Source: JBPYFK01 sp051984675 (GTDB taxonomy: Bacteria; Actinomycetota; Actinomycetes; Mycobacteriales; Pseudonocardiaceae). Taken from it: a stretch of DNA of 64,000 nt. Where the stretch lies: the NCBI GenBank assembly GCA_051984675.1, contig JBPYFK010000115.1, positions 1-64,000 on the forward strand. The letters run 5' to 3'. Position numbers and translations under genes: made by a program. The notes beneath the pieces were generated by a model. It worked only from the letters and a program-made list of their open reading frames with translations, did not search any database and had not been told where the DNA came from. Positions 16,648-25,815 of this stretch are shown in pieces. Numbering within the stretch: position 1 is the stretch's first letter; every line of letters starts with the position of its first letter.

Positions 16648-19082
16648 CGGTCGTCCCTGGTCTCGGGTGCGGTCTCGCTGGCCTGGATGTCACCGAAAGC
16701 GCTGCGCAGGTGGTCTGCGAGCTTGTCCGGGACCGGCACCAACCCAGTATCCATCGTGATGCCGAACGCGACCGAGTCGTGCCAGTTGAGGGCCCCGACC
16801 GCGAGACCGACCCCCTCCGCCAGCGGCAGCACCGGGAACACCGCCGTCATCAGCGCCCCGGCCACGCGTGGGGGACGTCGCCGTCCCGGAAGGATCGAGA
16901 CGATCGCGTTGAGGAACCTGCGGTGGTAGACGCGCCGGACCAGCCAGGCGTGCACCGGCGCCGGCAGCAGCCCGAGCGCGGCCAGCACCGCGCCGGCGGC
17001 AGCCGGCTGGCTGTCGCGCCTCGGGTCGGCGAGCAGGGTCGCGACCTCGGCGACGCGCTGCGCCGGGGGCATGGGGCCGACCGGAAGGTCGACCGACACC
17101 GCGACCGTGTGGTTACCCGGCTTGTCGGCACCGGCTCCACCGTCCCGCGTGCGGGTCGTCATCGGGACCATGGCCCGGAACCGCTGACCGGGGCTGGTGC
17201 CGCCGCACCCGTCGAGCAGCCGATGCAACGCCTCGGCCACGACGCCCAGCAACAGGACGCTGGTGCCCATGCGCCGGGCGCGAGCGTGCTCGCGGACGGC
17301 CGCGGCGGGCAGCTCGACGAACTCGAACCGCCGGCCGACCGTGCTGTGCCCCGTCGGCCCGGTCACCGGAGCGGTGCCCGCGCCGGCGAGACCAATCAGG
17401 CCACGGCCGATCTCGCGGATGCGTTGCCGCCACGGCTGCCCAGCTGCCGTGGTCTGGCGGGTGGTCGGCGAGTCCTCGAAATCGTCCTGCAGCAGGCGCA
17501 AGAGGTTGCTCGCCATCGCGATCCCGTCGCCCAGTGCATGGTGCATCTTCACCAGCAATGTGGTGCTTTCCGCAGCCAGATCGCGCACGAGCAGCAGTTG
17601 CCACGGCGGGCGGTCGGTGCGTACCGACGACGTGAAGAACTCCTCCCACACCTCGTGCCACCGGTCGACATTTCCCGGCGGGAGCTCCCGAACGTCCACG
17701 TGCTCGGCCGGATTGACGTCATCACAGGGCATCCACACCGGCCGTCGCCCGCGTCGCCGAACCAAGCGGCGGTGCAGCATCGGCAGCGTCGCCGACCGAC
17801 GCTTGATCAGTCCGGTGAGGTGCGCGAACCAGTCCTCGGTGGACATGTCGGTGCTTGCGCCTGCCAGCCGGACGACCGCCCCGATCTGCTGGGGAACCTC
17901 GGGAGTCGTGGCATACACGAAAAAGGCGTCCTGCGGGCGCAACGCGCGCTGACCGCGATGTCGGGGCAAGCCAGCGAGCGCGCGAACCTGGTGGCGGAAC
18001 TCGCTGGCCTGGGCATGCCGCAGGGCGCGCTGTTCCGCGCTGCCCAGCCGCTGGGGATCAGCGACCAGGGACCGCAGCACGGTGGACAGATCAGTCTCAT
18101 GTGGACATAGGTGGGCGAGCCCGGATTTCGCCATCAACGCGGCATTCCCGCGCCCGTGCCCCGCGATCGGTTCGAACATCACCACGGCACGGCCGCACGC
18201 GAGGGCTTCCAGAGCGGTAGCGCCGCCTGCGTTGGTCACCACGACGTCGGCGCTGGCGGTGACAGATGCCATGTCCCGCACCCAGCCCAGTGGGACCAGC
18301 CTCGGATCATCGGCGGCGCGAGCGGCCAGCCGCTCGCGGAGCACCTCATTGCGCCCGCAGACCACCACGACCCGGCCAACACCGCTGATCCGCAGTGCTG
18401 CGTCTACGGCCCGTTCGACCGACCCGAAACCGAACGATCCGCACGAGACCAGCACCTGGAACCCGTGCTCTGGCAAGCCGACAGCGCGGCGGGCCTCCGG
18501 CTTGCCCAGCGGCCGGAAGGCCGACACCACGGGCGGCACGCACACCGCACCGGCCGCGTCCGGCTGCGCCCGGTGTAGCTCCCGCAGGCTGGCCTCGCTC
18601 ATCACGTAGTGCTGGTCGATCTCGGGATACACCCAGAACGGGTGGGGCGAGAAGTCCGACACCACGGCCGCCGTCCTCGCCGGCAACTCGCCGCGCCGCC
18701 GCAACCAGTTCAGCCCCGCCGTGCCCAGGGGGTAGGTGGACACGATCAGGTCCGGCTGGCCGGCGGCGATCAGCGGGCGCAGGCGCCGCCCGCTCCAGGC
18801 GCCGACGAACCGGCGTGCGGAGTCCGCGAACCACCGGTAGCGCCACAGCGCGTCGTAGAAGAAGTTGTACAGCCACGGCGTGGTCTCGACATTGGTGACG
18901 TAGATCCATCGGAACGTCGGCGGCACCCAGCGACCCATGACCTCCAGACTGTCCAGCCACGAAACCTCGCAGTGCGGCCACAGATCCCGCACTGCCTCCT
19001 CGACCGCGCGTGCGGTCGCGTTGTGTCCCTCACCGATGGTCGCGCTGACCAGCAGGACACGGCGCGGTGGTTCGTCCGTCAC
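16644..19082 (-). CDS. Fusion protein: MGDG-synthase-like glycosyltransferase + WS/DGAT acyltransferase
   Basis: This 812-residue protein joins two lipid enzymes. Residues about 8-370 form a GT-B glycosyltransferase of the MGDG synthase/GT28 type. It opens with VLLVSATIGEGHNATARAV, holds DLIVSTYPLG and VSDFSPHPFWV, and has the nucleotide-sugar site VVVTNAGGATALEALACGRA followed by EPIAGHGRGNA. Residues about 385-800 form a wax ester synthase/diacylglycerol acyltransferase domain with the catalytic MHHALGDG (HH at 514-515), and GNH near 656. The GTG at 19082 follows GGGAG. The two activities are each known, and their fusion suggests glycosylation and acylation of the same lipid. The acceptor is unknown. 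The downstream DMT-type and SDR genes are translationally coupled. Confidence 0.88.
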   Translation of the reverse strand: MTDEPPRRVLLVSATIGEGHNATARAVEEAVRDLWPHCEVSWLDSLEVMGRWVPPTFRWIYVTNVETTPWLYNFFYDALWRYRWFADSARRFVGAWSGRRLRPLIAAGQPDLIVSTYPLGTAGLNWLRRRGELPARTAAVVSDFSPHPFWVYPEIDQHYVMSEASLRELHRAQPDAAGAVCVPPVVSAFRPLGKPEARRAVGLPEHGFQVLVSCGSFGFGSVERAVDAALRISGVGRVVVVCGRNEVLRERLAARAADDPRLVPLGWVRDMASVTASADVVVTNAGGATALEALACGRAVVMFEPIAGHGRGNAALMAKSGLAHLCPHETDLSTVLRSLVADPQRLGSAEQRALRHAQASEFRHQVRALAGLPRHRGQRALRPQDAFFVYATTPEVPQQIGAVVRLAGASTDMSTEDWFAHLTGLIKRRSATLPMLHRRLVRRRGRRPVWMPCDDVNPAEHVDVRELPPGNVDRWHEVWEEFFTSSVRTDRPPWQLLLVRDLAAESTTLLVKMHHALGDGIAMASNLLRLLQDDFEDSPTTRQTTAAGQPWRQRIREIGRGLIGLAGAGTAPVTGPTGHSTVGRRFEFVELPAAAVREHARARRMGTSVLLLGVVAEALHRLLDGCGGTSPGQRFRAMVPMTTRTRDGGAGADKPGNHTVAVSVDLPVGPMPPAQRVAEVATLLADPRRDSQPAAAGAVLAALGLLPAPVHAWLVRRVYHRRFLNAIVSILPGRRRPPRVAGALMTAVFPVLPLAEGVGLAVGALNWHDSVAFGITMDTGLVPVPDKLADHLRSAFGDIQASETAPETRDDR

Positions 19083-19219
19083 GAGCTCTCCCGCCGATCA
19101 AGGTCGTCGTCTCGAAGGCTAACGGCAGTAGCGCGGATGGGCTGACAAGCTCATACGCATGGGTGGCTCATTCGCACGGGTGGTTTCCGACTCCGACCGG
19201 TTGGGCACCCCGCGTGGGC

Positions 19220-21079
19220 ATGGAACGCCGCGCGGACACCGAACGGAAGAGCTTCCGGCACGAACTGGCGCAACAACTGCGCGTCGACTCGATCAGGGCG
19301 GCCGACGCGGGTGGCTCGGGGCACCCCACTTCCTCGATGTCCGCCGCCGACCTGCTGGCCGTCCTGCTGGACGGCTATCTCCGGCTGGACTTCGAACACC
19401 CCGACGATCCCCGCAACGACCACCTGATCTTCTCCAAGGGGCACGCTTCACCGCTGCTGTACGCGTGCTTCAAGGCGGCGGGCGGGATCGACGACGCGGA
19501 ACTGTTGACGTTCCGCGCGTTCGGCAGCCGCCTGGAAGGCCATCCCACCCCCGCCCTGCCGTGGGTTGACGTCGCCACCGGGTCGCTGGGCCAGGGGCTG
19601 CCGATCGGCGTCGGCCTTGCCCTGGCCGGCAAGCGGCTCGACCGCCTGCCCTACCGCGTGTGGGTGGTGTGCGGGGACAGCGAGTTGGCGGAAGGCTCGA
19701 TCTGGGAAGCGTTCGAACACGCCGGGTACGAGAGGCTCAACAACCTGATCGCGATCGTCGACGTGAACCGGCTCGGGCAGACCGGGGAAACCATGCACGG
19801 CTGGGACCTCGGCTGGTACGCCCAACGCGCGGAGGCCACCGGATGGCGCGCGATCCAGATCGATGGCCACGACCTGGAACAGGTGCGGGCCGCCTTCGAC
19901 GAAGCCACCTCCGGCGGCGACCGGCCCACGGTCGTGCTGGCGCGCACGAAGAAAGGCCGGGGAGTCCGGGAAGTCGAAGACGCGCTGGGGATGCACGGCA
20001 AACCGCTCAAGCATCCCACTGCGGCGATCGAGGAGCTGGGTGGCCCACGAGATCTGCGGGTGGACGTCGCCAAGCCCGAAGGGACCGCCGCCCCACACGC
20101 TTTTCCCGTCCCGCGCGGGAGGTTGCCACGCTTCGACCGTGGTATCGAGGTCGCGACACGTCAGGCGTACGGCGAAGCGCTCCAGGGACTGGGCGCGATG
20201 CGGGACGACGTGGTCGCGCTGGACGGGGAGGTCTCCAACTCCACCCGTTCCGAGCTGTTCCGCGACTCCTTCCCGGACCGCTTCTTCGAGATGTTCATCG
20301 CCGAGCAGCAGATGGTCGCCGCGGCGGTCGGCATGCAGGTGCGGCGGTGGCTCCCGTTCGCCTCGACTTTCGCCGCCTTCCTCACCCGTGCCTATGACTT
20401 CATCCGCATGGCCGCGATCAGCCGAGCCAACCTGCGGCTGGTGGGTTCGCACGCGGGCGTCGCCATCGGTGAGGACGGGCCGTCGCAGATGGCGCTGGAA
20501 GACCTCGCCGCGTTCCGCGCGGTCCACGGCAGCACGGTGCTGTACCCGTGTGACGCGAACCAGACCGTCCGGCTGGTCGAACGCATGGCTGACGAGCCCG
20601 GGATCAGCTACCTGCGCACCACCCGCGGCGCCGCTCCGGTGATCTACGACCCGGACGAGCAGTTCGACATCGGTGGCTCCCGGACCGTCCGGGACGGCAA
20701 CGACGTCACCGTCGTCGCAGCCGGGGTCACCGTGCACGAGGCGCTGCGCGCCGCCGACCTGCTCGCCGACGGCGGTGTACGAGCGCGGGTCATCGACGCG
20801 TACTCGATCAAGCCGATCGACGCCGACGCGCTGCGGAGGGCGGCCGAGGAAACCGGTGGCATCGTCACCGCCGAAGACCACTGGCCCGAAGGGGGGCTCG
20901 GCGAGGCGGTGCTCAGCGCGCTGGCCGCTGGCGGCGTCCGCGTGCCGGTGCGCAAGCTCGCCGTAGCCGGCATGCCGGCCTCGGGCACACCGGCGGAACT
21001 GCTGCGGCAGGCCGGGATCGACGCGGACGCGATCGTGAAGGCCGCGCACGCGGTCCTGCGCGAACAAGCGCCAGCTTGA
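19220..21079 (+). CDS. Transketolase
   Basis: This is a full-length thiamine-diphosphate enzyme (619 aa) with both halves in one chain. The N-terminal half has GGSGHPTSSMSAADLLAVL, SKGHASPLLY, the TPP loop ATGSLGQGLPIGVGLA, and GDSELAEGSIWEA. The pyrimidine domain has FIAEQQMVAAAVGMQ. This is the short transketolase type found in many actinobacteria and archaea-like lineages. I considered DXS because of the nearby isoprenoid genes, but SGHPTSSMS fits transketolase rather than the DXS pattern. The start at 19220 is chosen where homology begins, and a GTG lies 6 bases earlier. It is divergent from the fusion gene with 137 bp between. Confidence 0.88.
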   Translation: MERRADTERKSFRHELAQQLRVDSIRAADAGGSGHPTSSMSAADLLAVLLDGYLRLDFEHPDDPRNDHLIFSKGHASPLLYACFKAAGGIDDAELLTFRAFGSRLEGHPTPALPWVDVATGSLGQGLPIGVGLALAGKRLDRLPYRVWVVCGDSELAEGSIWEAFEHAGYERLNNLIAIVDVNRLGQTGETMHGWDLGWYAQRAEATGWRAIQIDGHDLEQVRAAFDEATSGGDRPTVVLARTKKGRGVREVEDALGMHGKPLKHPTAAIEELGGPRDLRVDVAKPEGTAAPHAFPVPRGRLPRFDRGIEVATRQAYGEALQGLGAMRDDVVALDGEVSNSTRSELFRDSFPDRFFEMFIAEQQMVAAAVGMQVRRWLPFASTFAAFLTRAYDFIRMAAISRANLRLVGSHAGVAIGEDGPSQMALEDLAAFRAVHGSTVLYPCDANQTVRLVERMADEPGISYLRTTRGAAPVIYDPDEQFDIGGSRTVRDGNDVTVVAAGVTVHEALRAADLLADGGVRARVIDAYSIKPIDADALRRAAEETGGIVTAEDHWPEGGLGEAVLSALAAGGVRVPVRKLAVAGMPASGTPAELLRQAGIDADAIVKAAHAVLREQAPA

Positions 21080-21082
21080 GCG

Positions 21083-22420
21083 TCACGTCCCGGACGCCTC
21101 TTGCCGGGTGTCATCGTGACCGGGCACGTCCCCGGGGCCAGTGGTCTGCGTGTCAGGGGTGTGCGCGTCAGGGGTCCGCGCGTCAGGGGCACCGTTGGTG
21201 AGGATGGCAGGTGGGCCGATCTGCCACGGGTCGTCGCTTCGCAGCCTGCGACGGGCGTCGCGCTGGCCCAACTCGATCAGCTCTTCCAGGAACTCCCGGT
21301 CGAACAGCAGGTAGCTCAGCAGCTCGCCACGGGTCGGGCTGTCCCCGCCGAGCAACTGGCCCAGCAGCCGCACGGTGGGCGTCCGCAGGCTGTTCAGCCC
21401 GCGCGAGCGGGCGCGGAAGATCTCCAGCGCCAGCGCCCCGATCTGCCCCTGCTGCTCCGGCGCGACGAACACGTAAGGAACCCTGCGGTACGGCGGTTTG
21501 CCGCGTGCCTGGCGGTAGCGGGTGGTCGGTGAGGTGATCTCCCCGCCGGAGAAGAACTGGTTGACGTTGCCGAGCATGACGATGTCCTCGGCGAGCGGGT
21601 CCACGAGCGCGCCAGCCAGCAGATGCAGCGCTCCATCGGTGACATCGGGCGTGTCGCCCTCGTGCCGTCCGGGCTCGTGCGAGCTGACCCCCACCGTGTC
21701 GGTGCCGATCACCACCACCCGCTCCGCGCCGAGATCCAGCGCGGGCTTGATCGGCGTGTTCAGGCGCGTGCCACCATCGAGGTACCAGCCGCGCGCCTCG
21801 GGCGGGGTGTCCACGTAGACCGGGGGGAAGAGCACCGGGATGGCCTCGGACGCCCGCAGATGCACCTTCTCGATCTCGGTCGGGACGTAGTCGATCACGT
21901 GCGAGCGATGCCGCGCACGGCTGTGCGCTCCCTCGACGAAGACGACCGTGCGACCGCTGCGTACCGCGGTCGCGACCACGGCCAGCACGTCTACCGCGCC
22001 GGAGGCCACGTTGTGATGCAGGTCGGCGAGGTCGATCCAGTGCTCGACGGTGTGGTGCAGCTGCTGCGGCTGGAGCAGGCTCGGCAGCCGGAAACCTGGC
22101 ACGGACAACACCTGGCCGGTGTAGCGCACCATGGCGACAGGTAACTGGCGGAACAGCGGCCCCACCACGCCGCCGCCCTGCGCGATCGCCCGCCAGTTCT
22201 CGATGAGACCGCTGGCCACCTCGTCGGCACTGCGGTGCCGGTTGGCGGCGAGGTAGGTGGCGTTGAGCGCGCCCACGCTGGTGCCGAGGAACATCGAGGG
22301 GCGATGTCCGAGGCGCTCCAGCTCGGGGCCGAGCACGGACAGCACGCCCGCCTCATACGCGCCACGCGCACCGCCTCCGGCCAGCACGAATGCGATTCGC
22401 TCGCCCTCCACAACCGCCAT
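21083..22420 (-). CDS. Patatin-like phospholipase
   Basis: This is a lipid acyl hydrolase (445 aa) with the complete catalytic set of the patatin family. The oxyanion loop is GGGARG at 15-20, the nucleophile Ser48 lies in GTSVG, and Asp215 in LDGG. The C-terminal extension of about 150 residues (LNSLRTPTVRLLGQLLGGDSPTRGELLSYLLFDREFLEELIELG) is helical and found in actinobacterial relatives. The extreme C-terminus carries five-residue repeats (DARTP, DAHTP, DTQTT) from a 15-bp tandem repeat. The gene converges on transketolase with only three bases between, so terminators must lie inside the opposing genes. Confidence 0.9.
   Translation of the reverse strand: MAVVEGERIAFVLAGGGARGAYEAGVLSVLGPELERLGHRPSMFLGTSVGALNATYLAANRHRSADEVASGLIENWRAIAQGGGVVGPLFRQLPVAMVRYTGQVLSVPGFRLPSLLQPQQLHHTVEHWIDLADLHHNVASGAVDVLAVVATAVRSGRTVVFVEGAHSRARHRSHVIDYVPTEIEKVHLRASEAIPVLFPPVYVDTPPEARGWYLDGGTRLNTPIKPALDLGAERVVVIGTDTVGVSSHEPGRHEGDTPDVTDGALHLLAGALVDPLAEDIVMLGNVNQFFSGGEITSPTTRYRQARGKPPYRRVPYVFVAPEQQGQIGALALEIFRARSRGLNSLRTPTVRLLGQLLGGDSPTRGELLSYLLFDREFLEELIELGQRDARRRLRSDDPWQIGPPAILTNGAPDARTPDAHTPDTQTTGPGDVPGHDDTRQEASGT
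21152..21196 (+). repeat. 15-bp tandem repeat x3 in the 3' end of the patatin gene
   Basis: Three units beginning GTCAGGGGT start at 21152, 21167 and 21182. They are in frame on the minus strand and give repeated D-x-x-T-x pentapeptides near the protein's C-terminus. Confidence 0.85.
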
Positions 22421-22478
22421 TGTCCGCTGACTCGGCGGGGTGGGCAGGGAATGCTTGATCGCCTCGGGAGCCGGTCGG

Positions 22479-23402
22479 CTACGAAGCCGACCCCACCAGA
22501 CCGGACAGCGCGCCGACGCCGGCGGTGACCGCTTGCGGGGCGGAGCCGTAGACGTCGGCGGATTCGGAGGTCAGCAGCACCACCACGTACCGCTGGTCCG
22601 ATCCGAGCAGGCCCGTTGTGTTGAACACCGCCTGGTTACCGCTGGTTCCCCACCCCTGCTTGATCGCCCACGTGGTGTGCGGCAGACCATCGGGGATGCC
22701 GAAGTACTGGTCGAAGCCGTCGGAGGCGACCCGCGGCGTGTTCGACAGCGCGTTGACCAGCAGGTCCCGCTCCTGTCCCGGCAGCTGCTCGGTGACGTAG
22801 CGGTAGACCTTCACCAGGTCATTCGGGGTGGTCAGGGTGTCACCCCACTCGTTGGGGTCATCGGGGGGCTGGGTGCCGGTGAGTCCGAACCGGTTGACCA
22901 TCCGGGTCACCAGTGCCGAGCCACCATCGGCGCTCCACAGGTTGTCCGCGATCGTGTCGTCGCTGGTGGACAGCATCTGCTGGATCTGCTGCTGGGTGGC
23001 ATCGGACGGCATCCCCCAGCCGCCGTTGCCATCGTCCAGGGCGTCCAGCGCGATCAGTAACTTCACCACGGACATGCACGGGAACTGCTGGTCCGAGCCG
23101 GAGCTGGTGACGACCTGGCCGGCCTGCCGGTCGAAGACCTCCAGCCCGATCTGCGCGTCGGGGACCACCGACTGCACGGCCTGCTGGACCTTGGTCGACG
23201 CGCCCTGGTCGCCCGACGGCGGCGCGGGACGAGCCATCGCGGGGACGGACCGGTTCGTCGGGGCCGGTTTGAGCCGCGTGTGGTGATCGGCTGTGGGCCG
23301 GACAGTGGGCGGCCCGGTTGCTGGGGTCACTGCCACGGTGCTTGCGGCGGCGACCGCGCAACCCAGCAACGCGCCGACCGCCAGGGGGAGTAGCCGGTTC
23401 AC
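22479..23402 (-). CDS. Exported serine hydrolase, class A beta-lactamase-like
   Basis: This 307-residue protein starts with an export signal (NRLLPLAVGALLGCAVAAAS) and then a Pro/Thr-rich linker. The catalytic domain has SVVK with Ser111 and Lys114 (SxxK), SDD at 147-149 in place of the SDN triad, and KQGWG in place of KTG. This matches penicillin-recognising serine hydrolases of the beta-lactamase 2 family. Whether it hydrolyses beta-lactams is unclear, because the KTG box is changed. The GTG at 23402 is chosen because the signal peptide starts there. The frame is open to 23477. It is divergent from the membrane protein at 23589. Confidence 0.78.
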   Translation of the reverse strand: MNRLLPLAVGALLGCAVAAASTVAVTPATGPPTVRPTADHHTRLKPAPTNRSVPAMARPAPPSGDQGASTKVQQAVQSVVPDAQIGLEVFDRQAGQVVTSSGSDQQFPCMSVVKLLIALDALDDGNGGWGMPSDATQQQIQQMLSTSDDTIADNLWSADGGSALVTRMVNRFGLTGTQPPDDPNEWGDTLTTPNDLVKVYRYVTEQLPGQERDLLVNALSNTPRVASDGFDQYFGIPDGLPHTTWAIKQGWGTSGNQAVFNTTGLLGSDQRYVVVLLTSESADVYGSAPQAVTAGVGALSGLVGSAS

Positions 23403-23588
23403 ATCAACAGCTTCGCAGCGTAGCCGGCAGGTTTGAAGCGCTGACGGGACTTCCCAGCCAACCTCCAGACGCCACACAGGCGTGCTGTCGGATTTGTCAC
23501 TATCGTGCCGCCCTGGGCAGCCGTCGTGTCCAGGAAACTCTCATCTTCGGCCCGTAGCCTGGGGCCGTTGACCAGGGGACCTACGGCG

Positions 23589-25124
23589 ATGATGCTGCCG
23601 ACGACCATTCCGCGGCCAGCACGGATGCTGCGCCGACACTGGGTGATCGCGTCGCTCGTGACGGCAGGAGCCGTACTCCGGCTCATGGTGATGCTCGCCT
23701 ACCAGCCGGCTCTGCTCTACATCGACTCGTTCTCCTACCTCGACAACGTCGGCCCGCTCAGCCCGACCGCGTCCGACCCGGTCGGTTACCCACTGTTGCT
23801 GCTCGCCCCGCTGCTGAAGGTGTCCGGCTCGCTCGCCGTGGTCGCGGCGGTACAGCACGTGCTTGGCCTGGGAATCGCCGTGCTGCTGTACCTCGTGATG
23901 CTGCGCTGGGAGGTACGGCCGTGGTTGGCGGCACTGGCCAGCGCGCCCCTCCTGCTGGACGCCTACCAGTTGCAGATCGAACACAACATCATGTCCGACC
24001 TGCTCTTCGAAGCGGTGCTGGCGACGATCCTGGCCGTACTCCTGTGGCGGCGTGGGGCGACATCGTGGCCCTTGGCGGCGGCGGTTGGACTGCTCCTCGT
24101 GGTCGCGGTCATGGTGCGATCGGTCGGCATAGCCCTGGTAGTACCGGCCGTGCTGTACGTGCTGCTGGCGCACGCGAGCGATCGGCAATGGCGGCGCCGG
24201 CTCATCGCCACCGCCGTGCTGATCGGCTGCGTCGGCGCCGGCGTGGTCGGCTATGCGGGCTACTTTCGGGCGGAGTCCGGGCATTGGGGCATCACTTCGG
24301 CCAGCGACAGCGTGCTCTACGCCCGAGCCGCCCAGATCGCCGACTGCTCGAAGATCACGCCGCCACTGCGCGGCCTGTGCCCGGCCGAGCAGCCGGGCGG
24401 ACGGCTGAGCATCGACGACTACGCGCACAGCACGGCCCTGCGGCAGCAAGCGGACGCGCTGACCGGCGGTAACGGCGGATCGGCCCGCAACGCCTTCGCC
24501 TTGCGCGTGCTGCGCGACCAGCCGTTGGAGATGACCTGGTCGATCCTGCGTGACTTCGCCAAAGGCTTCGCGCCGACGAAGACCACCGCGCCGAACGACG
24601 TCCCGGTCGACCGTTGGCAGTTCCAGCTCGGCTACCCGACGTGGTCCGGCCTGGACAGCAACGCGATGCTGGCGCGGTTCGGCGAAAACCCACCCCGCGT
24701 CAATGTTGCGCTGGCGACGTTGCTGCGGGACTACCAACTCCGTGTCGGGAGCACCTCAGGCGCACTGTTGGGCTGTTGCGCGCTGGCAGCGCTGGTCGCG
24801 GCGACGGGCGTCGGCCGGGCGCGTTTCTCGAAAATGCGGGCAGCCTGTCTGCTCACCGTCGGTCTCGGCTTGACCGCGCTAGTCACCGCTGCCGTCTACG
24901 AGTTCTCCTGGCGGTACCAGCTGCCCGGCCTGGTCTTCTTCCCGGTCGCGGGCGCGCTTGCGATGACCGCGCTGACCCGCCCCAAACATGTCTTGCCTGG
25001 TCAGGAAGCCGACCCAGGTCGACTACCGTCACCGGCGGCGGCCAGGTCGGAGGAGACCAGGTCCGAGGAGACGAAGACGAGACGGTCGAAGAGGACGAAC
25101 TTGACGAAGAACATCACGCCGTAG
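23589..25124 (+). CDS. Polytopic membrane protein, probable polyprenol-phosphate-dependent glycosyltransferase (GT39/ArnT type)
   Basis: This protein of about 511 residues has roughly ten to twelve hydrophobic segments. Early in the chain it reads YIDSFSYLDNVGPLSPTASDPVGYP, a short acidic loop after the first helix like that of GT-C enzymes. EHNIMSDLLFEAVLATI follows later. GT-C glycosyltransferases move sugars from polyprenyl phosphates on the outer face of the membrane. The C-terminal about 40 residues are Arg, Ser and Glu-rich, without structure, and lie antisense to the end of the GtrA gene. The original stop may have been lost. Two adjacent ATGs (23589, 23592) follow AGGGGAC. GtrA-type flippases often accompany such enzymes. 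Confidence 0.7.
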   Translation: MMLPTTIPRPARMLRRHWVIASLVTAGAVLRLMVMLAYQPALLYIDSFSYLDNVGPLSPTASDPVGYPLLLLAPLLKVSGSLAVVAAVQHVLGLGIAVLLYLVMLRWEVRPWLAALASAPLLLDAYQLQIEHNIMSDLLFEAVLATILAVLLWRRGATSWPLAAAVGLLLVVAVMVRSVGIALVVPAVLYVLLAHASDRQWRRRLIATAVLIGCVGAGVVGYAGYFRAESGHWGITSASDSVLYARAAQIADCSKITPPLRGLCPAEQPGGRLSIDDYAHSTALRQQADALTGGNGGSARNAFALRVLRDQPLEMTWSILRDFAKGFAPTKTTAPNDVPVDRWQFQLGYPTWSGLDSNAMLARFGENPPRVNVALATLLRDYQLRVGSTSGALLGCCALAALVAATGVGRARFSKMRAACLLTVGLGLTALVTAAVYEFSWRYQLPGLVFFPVAGALAMTALTRPKHVLPGQEADPGRLPSPAAARSEETRSEETKTRRSKRTNLTKNITP

Positions 25125-25555
25125 GTCAGCAGGTAAGCCGCCCCATCCAGCAGCGCCTGCACGGTGTGCGAGCTGACCGCCATCCGGGACCAGGAATCAG
25201 TCGCGCTGGTCATCCCTACCGCGACGAGCGCGGTGCTGACCACGATGACCCCGTAGAGCAGCATCTGCCGGCGCGTGTGCGTGGCCGTCGGCTGGTTCCA
25301 CGCCCAGCGACGGTTGAGCACGTAGTTCAGGATCGCACCGGGAACGAACGCCGCCACACTCGACAGCACCGGGCCGCTCCCGAGCTCGTAGACACCCAGG
25401 AACACCAGTTCACTGACCACGGTCGCCACGATCGAGCCGGCCGTGTACCAGCTCAGCTTCCGCAGCAGCGCACCCAGCAGGGGCCACCGGCGTGGCGCGC
25501 GGTCGGTCCGGTAGCGCACGGTGTCGAGCACGGCGGTTGGAGCGTCGATAACCAC
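25001..25555 (-). CDS. GtrA-family membrane protein
   Basis: This protein of 184 residues has four hydrophobic helices typical of GtrA. It shows KLSWYTAGSIVATVVSELVF, VAAFVPGAILNYVLNRRWAW, the TM3 segment YGVIVVSTALVAVGM, and YGVMFFVKFVLFDRLVF. The motif NY.LNRRW is the family signature. GtrA proteins are thought to move undecaprenyl-phosphate-linked sugars across the membrane. The GTG at 25555 follows AGGGGA, although the frame is open to 25711. The gene overlaps the convergent membrane protein gene by 124 bp. A functional pair with that gene is plausible. Confidence 0.85.
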   Translation of the reverse strand: MVIDAPTAVLDTVRYRTDRAPRRWPLLGALLRKLSWYTAGSIVATVVSELVFLGVYELGSGPVLSSVAAFVPGAILNYVLNRRWAWNQPTATHTRRQMLLYGVIVVSTALVAVGMTSATDSWSRMAVSSHTVQALLDGAAYLLTYGVMFFVKFVLFDRLVFVSSDLVSSDLAAAGDGSRPGSAS

Positions 25556-25694
25556 GCGCTTTCCCCTGTCTGTGTGGAGCCGGTTCCTGCGTGGAGAGCT
25601 TGTCCGCGGGGAGTCCTGCGAGATCCTGAGGCCATCGTCCCGCGGGGGCGCTGCCGATGGCTGAAGGCGTGCTTTGGCTTCGCTGGGAATTCCC

Positions 25695-25796
25695 TGGAGA
25701 GCGGCGATCATGCGAATGCGGGGATCACGCGAATGCAGGGATCATGCGAATCCGGCGATCATGCGCATGCAGGGATCACGGCAGAGTAGGGATCAT
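25695..25796 (+). repeat. 17-bp tandem repeat x5 upstream of the crotonase gene
   Basis: Copies start at 25712, 25729, 25746, 25763 and 25780, with a partial copy before them. The unit is close to GCGAATGCAGGGATCAT, and GGATCA near its end is the best conserved part. The array ends 20 bp before the start codon of the next gene and just before its ribosome binding site. There are no spacers, so it is not a CRISPR array. Confidence 0.93.
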
Positions 25797-25815
25797 CGGG
25801 AGGAGAACAGGCGCG

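Noticed and set aside
18982..19082. The idea that 19220-21079 is DXS for isoprenoid supply
   Set aside because: The N-terminal motif SGHPTSSMS and the overall pattern are those of transketolase, not DXS.
25695..25796. CRISPR-like array
   Set aside because: Units are contiguous with no spacers and no cas genes are nearby.
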